Origin: Pleurotus ostreatus/Saccharomyces cerevisiae fusant
Taxonomy: Eukaryota > Opisthokonta
Length of the DNA: 64,000 nt
Assembly (NCBI GenBank): GCA_024196135.1
Contig: JAMQCK010000078.1
Coordinates: forward strand, 22,707 to 86,706
Direction: 5' to 3'
In this document: piece after piece, positions 57,999 to 64,000 of the stretch
Layout: each line of letters begins with the position of its first letter
How positions within the stretch are numbered: position 1 is the stretch's first letter
The notes under the pieces: model-generated
The model's input: the letters and a program-made list of their open reading frames with translations, nothing else
Database searches by the model: none
What the model was told of the DNA's origin: nothing
Made by a program: the position numbers and the translations under genes

Positions 57999-59466
57999 CT
58001 AGGCACGCGCCTCAAGCGCCCCACTCTCTACGAGCGCGCGTACCTGCGCGTGCGAGACCACGCTCGGTGCCGCCTCCTTCATCGAATGCGCCGGAAGCCC
58101 CTCGAGCACATCCTCCACCAGCGCCTTCACCTCTAGCGCGCTCCCGAACGCGAGCGACCACCCCGCGCCCGCGTGCCCGTAGCTATGCACGATCGGCCTC
58201 CAGTTCTTGTCCGTGCTCCCAGCGGGCGTGCGCAGCTCGCGCTCGACGCGCACGTCGCCCTTGCGTGCGGGGCGGAAGCCCTGCGCGAGCGGGAACGCCG
58301 AGTCGCGGCGCTCGGTGTCAAGCTCCGTGTAGAAGTCCTCCGCGTCGCGCGCCATCTTGAGGACGTTGGGGTCGTCCTCGGAGATAAAGTCGTTCTTGTT
58401 GGGCTCGGAGAAGCCGCCGACGTAGAGGATGCCGTCGTTGCGGGGTACGATGAAGATGAACCTGGGGGTGAGCGTCAGACGCTGAGCGGAGCGACTGACG
58501 ATGGCGCACGTACTCGGATTTTTTGTCGGAGGGCACGTCGACGGCGCTCACGACGAGCGCCTTCTTGATCTTCTCGAACTTCTGGCCGTCGTTGGGGATG
58601 CGAAGGACGGCGCCGCGCAGCGGGTAGACGTTCTTGTCGTTCGCGAGCGTCCACGCGCCGAGGCCCGTAGCGTTCACGATCACCTTGGCGTCGTACTTGC
58701 TGCGCAGCTCGTGCTCGACCTCCAGCAGGTCCTTCTCGACCTTGCCGGTGACCAGCGTCGCGCCCTTCGCCACGACGAGCTTCTGGATGTTCACCAGCGC
58801 CTTGTCCGTGTCGATGAGCGGCGACAGGATCTCGTACGCGTCCAGCCACTTCTTCTCGTCGAGCCCGAGCTGGTGAATCACCTTGGTGTCGTGGCGGAAG
58901 CCGGCGACGCCGCTGCGCTCGATCTCGCGCATCTTGCGCAGCTGCTCGGCGTCGTCTCGGACGTGCTTGTCGAAGAAGAAGACCGTCTCGCGCATCTTGA
59001 CGCTGTACTTGGTCGCGAGGACGGGGTCGGCGGCCATGTGCTTGTAGACGTGGTAGGAGACCATTGCCCAGCGCTTCGAGAGTTCGAGGGACGTCACGTC
59101 CGACGTGTGGCCGCAGACGGCGGGCGGGTATTCCCAACTGGTGAAGGGGTCAGCGCGGTATGCGAAAGAACAAGGACTTGTGGCTCACAGCGCGCCTGCG
59201 ATCTGGGAAGTGAGGCGGGGCTTGCTGCCGTCGAGCGTGGCGTACTCCTCAGCGAGCACCGTGACCTTGTAGCCGCAATCAAGCAGCGTCCACGCAGTGG
59301 AAAGGCCGATGATGCCGCCACCGATGATGAGGACATGTGCGGCGTGGTCGCTCGGGGCCATGAGAGGGTCGCGGCCGAAGCTGAGGTGCAGCAGTGGGGT
59401 GTCGGACGACACTGAAGGTCGGTGTCAGTCAACTTTGAGTACACGCGCAGCGGGAAGCGACTTACT
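57999..59466 (-). CDS. D-amino-acid oxidase-like FAD oxidoreductase, copy 2
   Basis: Four coding exons, 436 aa: 59466 (one base), 59189-59411, 58514-59137, 57999-58461. As in copy 1, the initiator ATG is split A|TG by an intron (54 nt, GTAAGT...TTCAG). Conserved elements: VLIIGGGIIGLSTAWTLLD, TSQIAGALWEYPPAVCG, DVTSLELSKRWAMVSYHVYK, VNATGLGAWTLAND with VYPLRGAVLRI, FIFIVPRNDGILYVGGFSEP, and HSYGHAGAGWSLAFGSA. The protein is about 70% alike to copy 1 by eye and 15 residues shorter at the C-terminus (ends LEARA). The base composition of copy 2 is much more GC-rich at third positions. A TATA box (59556-59562, on this strand) lies about 90 nt upstream. Confidence 0.92.
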
Positions 59467-61050
59467 GATTGTGTGCGGAAGAGATACAGAGATTGAAAGC
59501 GACTTGTAAGGGAAAAAGGTTGGGTGGGTTGGCAAGCAGCGGTCGCCTGGCTGCTCTTTATATCCACGAGAATATCGGGGCCTGTTCGCAGATTTTGCCT
59601 CGATGTGTGGTCGTAAGTGGTGCCATGACGATCTTCGAGGGGAGGTCGGCACTTTGTATCGGTCACTTCGCGCGCCGACTGAGCGGCATGAGCCAAAAGT
59701 AGGCAGGTGTTGGCATTCCACGCCGTCCTGCAGGGGTTTGCCACCCCCCGAGTTGTCTTGTCTTTTAAGCACCTCCTTCGCTGTCCAGTCATCCTACGTG
59801 CCACATGCCCCGGTCCTTTGGTACGGACAGGCCAGGTATAGCGAGGGGAGTGCAACGGTGTGTGAAAAATGGGCCATACTCATGACCGAGAGCGCGAAAT
59901 GAGGGATCGCAGCGAAAGCAGCGCTGTTCCAGGTTCAGACAGGCACGTATGGCAGGTATTACCGCTCACCACATATGAGAAGAAAGTACTGGCTGGACTT
60001 TCACGGGACAAGAGGATTGCAATACCCGTCGTGTTGGCTCAGCTTGTGCGTTGCCTTGCGTCCATCCTGGAAGCACGATGTCGAGCTACTTTCACAGCTG
60101 ACACTGCGAATGTCGGGGCTTTGATTTCTCCTTGGTCACCCCGTCCAGTTCCCCGTGGTCATCATACCAGACGTCCCGTCCGCGCGTAATGGCGTAAGCT
60201 CCAGCAGGCGCCACGAAAGCCTTGTGCTATAGATATTGGGCAGAAGCGCACGTACTCCGTCTCGTTAACCCTCGCGGGCAGTGGAGATGGGCGAAGGCCG
60301 ATGAAGGCGTGGTGTGGCAGACGCAGGTAGAGAGTGGAGGGCATGGTGTGGATGAGCGAGTGGCACCCGCCGAGATCCTTGGGGTAGGTTGAAGACCGCA
60401 TACCGATGCACGATCTAGCGAACTACGACTCTTGCGACTGCTACCATGGTATAATCAGCGTAGCAGAACAGTACAAGTCGCATTGATGTCATATTGCTTG
60501 TTCCTGCGTTGTTAGGACGGGAAGAAGTCGCCTCACAGAGGGGGCGCGAGGGAAAGAAAAAGGAAAGGAGGAGAAAAAGGAAAGGAGACGAAAAAGGAAA
60601 GGAGAAGAAAAAGAAAAGGAGAAAAAAGAGTGAAGAGCCAAGCGAACGACAGCTGTGCGGCACCTGAGCAATCAGTGCCCGGGCGGCGGGAGGAGGCTGA
60701 AAGGTGGGCGAGGCTATTTGATGGACGGAAAGACGAATTGAAAGGCGAACGGTGCGGTGGGGCGCTCAGGAAGTGTACGTGAGGATGCACTGAGGGTGAA
60801 ATCATTGTGCAGGTCATTAAGCCTCATTTTTTGCTGGACTGAGTCAATGACTTAATGCCATCCTTCGCCACATACATTAGTGCTGTACCCAGTCTCGCCA
60901 CATAGTGATATCCTTCGAGGCCGTCCTTCGTCGTGTTCGTTATGCATGTATTGATCGCCGGTGAAGTGAGGCAACCAGAGGTGAAGTGAGGCAGCCAGAA
61001 GGAGTATGCGAGTAGGGAAGGTTGCCCATGGCGGTGCTGCGGCGGGAAGA
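59467..61050. other. Gene-free region upstream of oxidase 2
   Basis: About 1.6 kb. It holds the oxidase 2 promoter and a purine repeat at 60556-60623. A minus frame at 60162-60401 looks partly protein-like (LPHHAFIGLRPSPLPARV) but has no domain or splice partner. Nothing else is supported. Confidence 0.4.
60556..60623. repeat. 17 nt purine-rich tandem repeat, four units
   Basis: Units follow GAAAAAGGAAAGGAGNN at 60556, 60573, 60590 and 60607, with one substitution in the last. All bases on this strand except one C are purines. Confidence 0.8.
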
Positions 61051-61051
61051 A

Positions 61052-61170
61052 TGACGTGGTGTCCTTCACGACATGGGGCCGCTCACGACATGGTGTCGCT
61101 CAGGACATGGTAGCGCTCAGGACATGGTAGCGCTCAGGACATGGTAGCACTGACGACATTGTATCACTCG
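61052..61170. repeat. 17 nt minisatellite, seven units
   Basis: Consensus GGACATGGTAGCGCTCA. Units start at 61052, 61069, 61086, 61103, 61120, 61137 and 61154. The third-to-last pair is identical and the outer units diverge, the usual pattern of ageing from the ends. Confidence 0.85.
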
Positions 61171-61550
61171 CTCGTTGCGACCTCTGCAGTCATCTATCTC
61201 CTCCTCCGAGCTCGGATCGTCCCTCGGAAGACGGCGCTCAGGTCGTCACCCTCGGAAGACAGCGCTTCTGACGACTCGGAGGTCGGACTCCATCTTCCGC
61301 GGTACGGGTACGAGCGCGCGGACCATGGGCTGCTCCGCTGTGGTGAAGACCGACGGTCGGTACGCCGGCCCTCTGGCGATCGGCTGGCGAGGCCTCTGAC
61401 GGTCGAGTTGCCCGCCATCTGACGGTCGATTTGCCGGCCCTCGGATGGTCAATTTGTCAGCCCTCTGCGTCGGCATCTGCCAACAGCCCCACACGCTCTT
61501 GTACGGCAGGGCTGAGCGGCGAGAGGGACGTCATGCCTGAGCGTCGGGAT

Positions 61551-61670
61551 GGACGTACTGTGTGCGCTGGGCGTACTGTGCGTGCGTTCGGCGTATTGTG
61601 TGTGCGTTCGGCGTGCTGTGTGCGCGCTCGGCGTATTGTGTGCGCGTTCGGCGTGCTGTGTGTGCGCTGG
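61551..61670. repeat. 20 nt minisatellite, six units
   Basis: Consensus GCGTATTGTGTGCGCGTTCG with period exactly 20, units at 61551, 61571, 61591, 61611, 61631 and 61651. Variation is confined to a few positions (T/C, A/G transitions). It directly precedes the oxidase-derived fragment. Confidence 0.85.
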
Positions 61671-61674
61671 GACA

Positions 61675-62012
61675 CGATGTAGCGGCTTCGTCTACCCCGA
61701 CGAGACGAGCTTCGCCCCGGATAACCACGAGAACGAACTTCGTCCCGGACGACCACGAGAACGTGCTCGATGTGGCGCGCGACGCGGAGACGTTCTGCCC
61801 CGACCACGACAGGGAGATGTTCTGTATAGACCAAGGGGAGATGTTCCGTATAGACCTCGACGTGCTCGATGTGGCGCGCGACGCGGAGACGTTCTGCTCC
61901 GACCTCGACGCGGAGCGCGGGGAGTCGACGTGCCCGCTCGCGCAGGGACTCGGTGTTCCCCGCTCGCGCAGGGAGTCGGCGTTCCCGCTCGCGCAGGGAG
62001 TCGGCGTACCTC
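61675..62012 (+). pseudogene. Decayed D-amino-acid oxidase fragment, internally duplicated
   Basis: In plus orientation this stretch resembles the last coding exon of the oxidases. It reads FVYPDETSFAPDNHENE, then PDDHENVLDVARDAETF, then a second VLDVARDAETF, then LDAERGESTCPLAQG. The intact copies have GFSEPNQTALVDEEHENV, KMARDAEDFY and LDTERRDSAFPLAQG at the same order. A 38 nt block is repeated exactly at 61761-61798 and 61860-61897, 99 nt apart. The CCGCTCGCGCAGGG segment (PLAQG) is repeated three times at about 26 nt spacing from 61935. There is no FAD domain or start, so it cannot be functional as an oxidase. Confidence 0.7.
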
Positions 62013-62399
62013 GCGCCGTGTCGCCCTTCACACCCCGCTCGGCGCTCCCTCCCACCCTCTTCTCCATCCCCCTCCCACCCCCACTCTCCACCCCCCTCCC
62101 CCCTCCCCTCTCCCCTTCCCCTTCCCCCCCTCTCCCCTCCCCCTCCCACCCGCACCCACCTCCCTCGCGTCCTCTCGGCTCCCCTACCAACCCTCTTCTC
62201 CTGCCCCCACCCCTCCTCCCCACCCCGTCGGTGGTGAAGACGGGCGCGTCTTCAACACCCACCCACTCCCTCCCCTCCCACCCTCTTCTCCTTCCCCCTC
62301 TTCTCCTGCGCCCATCCCACTCCTCTCACCTTTCTCTCCCCCCCCCACCCCCCTCCCTCGTTAGAGTGTGCGCTCCCTTTCGTCCGCCCCTCCCAACCC
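62013..62399. repeat. C/T-rich low-complexity tract
   Basis: Nearly all pyrimidines on the plus strand with CCCTCCC-type runs, ending at the UBA4 stop codon. Long proline/serine reading frames across it are artefacts of composition. Confidence 0.75.
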
Positions 62400-64000
62400 C
62401 TAATAAACAGGAAACCCGGGCTCGACGTCCCGCGCCCACGCGCGGAGGCCGCCGATGAGGTCGAGGATGGGGAGGGTTGAGGTGTTCTGGTTGTTTATGT
62501 CTGTCTTTATATTCGAGGTCATGTTTTGGGTGGAGGCGAGGCTGAGAGGTGGTTAGTGAGGGTTGAGGTGGGGAAGGGGGGGGGAAGGGGGAAAGAGGGG
62601 GGGAGAGGGTAGGGGAAGGGAAAGAGGGTTAGGGGAAGGGAGGTGGGTGAGGAGGGGTGAGCATAGGAAGCGAGGTGAAGGAGGGTGAGGTGGGAGGGTG
62701 GGAGAAAGGAGGGGAGGGGGGTATGGGGGAGGGGAGGGGAAGAGGGGGTGAGTGGAAAGGGAGAAGGGGTGAGTGGAAATGGAGGATGGGGAGGGGGGAA
62801 GGATAAGGGTAGAAAGGAGGGGAGGGGATGGGGTAAGAGATAAGGAGGAATAAGCTTACGCTTCTCTCAACGCGTCCGCGGCGAGCTGGGAGTCGTTGCC
62901 GAGGCGGCAGAGGGTGATGAGGGGGCGGGGGAGGGTGGGGGAGCTCTGTTTATCCAAGGTTGACGAAGTCGGTGCGTCAGAGGGGTTGGGGGTGGCGGCC
63001 GCCGCGCTTGACAAGGGAGAAGGAGAGACGGAGGCGGCGGAGGCAGAGGAGGTAGGGGCGGGCGTGGTCGATGGGGCGGAGGCGGCGGACGAGGGACGTG
63101 GAATGCCCGGAACCGGAGAGCCTAACGCCATCTCGAGCACCTTGCGCGGATCGGCGAGGACGGTGGGGTGGGGGATGTCTGGGTGGGGTGGTTAGTGGCG
63201 TGCGGTTAAAGGAGGGAAAGGCGGTTAGGAGGAAGTAGGGAAGGGGAGAAGGGAAGGGAGAAAAGAGGGGGGAAGGGAGAAAAGAGGGGGGAAGGGAGCG
63301 GTGAGATGAAGGGGGTGGTGCGCAAATAACGCCAAGACGAAGCGAAGAGGAGCAAGACGTATGCATTGAGGAAATCACGAAGAACACAAAACTCACTAAT
63401 CGACCCCTCGATCCGACAAATGCCGAACTCGACCGGCGGGCGGACGTCGATGAGGAGGGGTGGGGCGTCCGAGGTGAGGTGGGTGGAGAGGGTCTGGCGA
63501 AGGGGTAGTTAGTTAGGCTTGACGGTAGGGGGATGTATTAAGTAGGTCGTTTGGCGAGAAGGGAGAGGGAGGGAGGGGAGGGGAGAGGGAGAAGGGAATA
63601 AGGAAGGAGGAGAGGGTAGGGAATGGATGAGGGTAGGGAACGGGGGGGCAGGGAAGGGAGGGAAAGGGGAGGGGAGGGAGAGGAGGGAAAGGGGAGGGGA
63701 GGGAGAGGAGGGAAAGGGGAGGGAGAGGAGGGAAAGGGGAGGGGAGGGAGAGGAGGGAAAGGGGAGGGGAGGGAGAGGAGGGAAAGGGGAGGGAGAGGAG
63801 GGAAAGGGGAGGGAGAGGAGGGAAAGGGGAGGGAGAGGAGGGAAAGGGGAGGGAGAGGAGGGGAAGGAGGGAGGGAGGGAAGAGAAGGGGGGAAGGGGAA
63901 ATGCACCTTCGCATCTATGCGCAGCGCCGGATCGCGCACTTCCATCCCGAGGGACTCCCAGTCCGGTCGGGGACCGCCACATAACAGGACATAGTCGGTA
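62400..64000 (-). CDS. UBA4: Adenylyltransferase and sulfurtransferase Uba4/MOCS3, 3' half (5' end off the window)
   Basis: Four exons seen: 63907 to beyond 64000, 63397-63493, 62860-63178 and 62400-62541. The visible part is the end of the E1-like domain (VLLCGGPRPDW) and the C-terminal rhodanese domain: PPLLIDVRPPVEFGICRIEG, INIPHPTVLADPRKVLEM, the active-site loop LCRLGNDSQLAADALRE with its persulfide Cys, and the end ILDLIGGLRAWARDVEPGFP. A 50-residue Ala/Ser/Pro/Thr-rich insertion (SSAASAPSTTPAPTSSASAA) precedes the active-site strand, longer than usual for the family. Uba4 activates Urm1 and supplies sulfur for tRNA wobble thiolation in the cytosol. Introns are 318, 218 and 413 nt, far above the local 50 nt norm, and filled with simple repeats. 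Confidence 0.9.
62542..62859. repeat. Purine-rich intron of UBA4
   Basis: 318 nt intron. The plus strand is nearly pure G/A with many GGGG runs; the coding strand is therefore a long polypyrimidine tract. Confidence 0.75.
63661..63860. repeat. G/A minisatellite of 25 and 20 nt units inside a UBA4 intron
   Basis: Nine units with two forms. Form A is GGAAAGGGGAGGGG plus AGGGAGAGGAG (25 nt); form B lacks one AGGGG step (20 nt). The order from 63661 is A A B A A B B B B, exactly filling 200 nt. The tract lies in the 413 nt intron 63494-63906. Confidence 0.88.

Noticed and set aside
61562..62458. Plus-strand frames of up to 298 codons rich in Pro and Ser
   Set aside because: They are produced by the 20 nt minisatellite, the oxidase fragment and the pyrimidine tract; two frames are open at once and neither has a domain.
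62636..62646. A TTAGGG motif in the purine tract
   Set aside because: Single occurrence inside G/A-rich sequence; not a telomeric array.
63509..63994. Overlapping Pro/Ser/Leu/Phe frames of 130-157 codons
   Set aside because: All frames of the G/A minisatellite lack stops; this is intron sequence of UBA4.

Overview
The window reads as nuclear DNA of a filamentous basidiomycete, most likely a wood- or litter-associated Agaricomycete. Almost every gene is cut by many 46-60 nt GT-AG introns. The gene families are typical of that group: a 7-TM family with a KYQEG motif, F-box proteins with short leucine-rich tails, CDC15-type F-BAR/SH3, class-II PLP decarboxylase, and MARVEL proteins with a soluble tail. 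There are no bacterial operons or Shine-Dalgarno sites. Gene models below were built by joining exons so that splice phase, family conservation and the final reading frame all agree; every multi-exon model given as complete sums to a whole number of codons.

Layout. 0-10 kb: a partial GH127/DUF1680 glycosidase (-), a J-domain protein (+), a 12-TM DHA1-type MFS exporter (-), a promoter with two perfect inverted repeats, a VTT/TMEM41-like membrane protein (+) and a fungal N-terminally anchored protein (+). 10-21 kb: an aldo/keto reductase (-), a 14-exon Zn2Cys6 transcription factor (-), an F-BAR/SH3 cytokinesis protein (+) and a zinc-ribbon/RNase H protein (-). 21-36 kb: an F-box protein (+), TRM8 (-), mitochondrial citrate synthase (+), two tandem secreted paralogues (-), a WW-domain protein (-), HIS1 (+), COX12 (-), PRP18 (+) and a very short Zn2Cys6 protein (-). 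36-48 kb: a gene-poor 2 kb stretch, a Ser-rich hypothetical (+), a MARVEL protein (+), an aromatic amino-acid decarboxylase (+), a secreted Cys-containing protein (+) and the Obg-like ATPase OLA1 (+). 48-60 kb: a 7-TM protein (-), a Thr-rich GPI-like protein (+), an MMTAG2-like nuclear protein (-), and an inverted pair of D-amino-acid-oxidase-like genes (+ and -) that bracket an F-box gene (-). 60-64 kb: minisatellites, a decayed and internally re-duplicated fragment of a D-amino-acid oxidase gene, and the 3' half of UBA4 (-), whose introns are swollen by purine-rich tandem repeats.

There is no classical biosynthetic cluster. The content is mostly housekeeping (citrate synthase, COX12, HIS1, TRM8, PRP18, OLA1, UBA4) mixed with lineage-specific membrane, secreted and F-box genes. 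TRM8 (tRNA m7G) and UBA4 (tRNA thiolation) both act on tRNA, but they are 37 kb apart. The most unusual local features are: the oxidase pair whose start codon is split A|TG by an intron in both copies; the third oxidase fragment turned into short tandem repeats; a probable zero-length exon (recursive splice site) in OLA1; microexons of 8 and 12 nt in COX12 and the WW gene; and the inverted repeats carrying TGACTCA sites upstream of the exporter.
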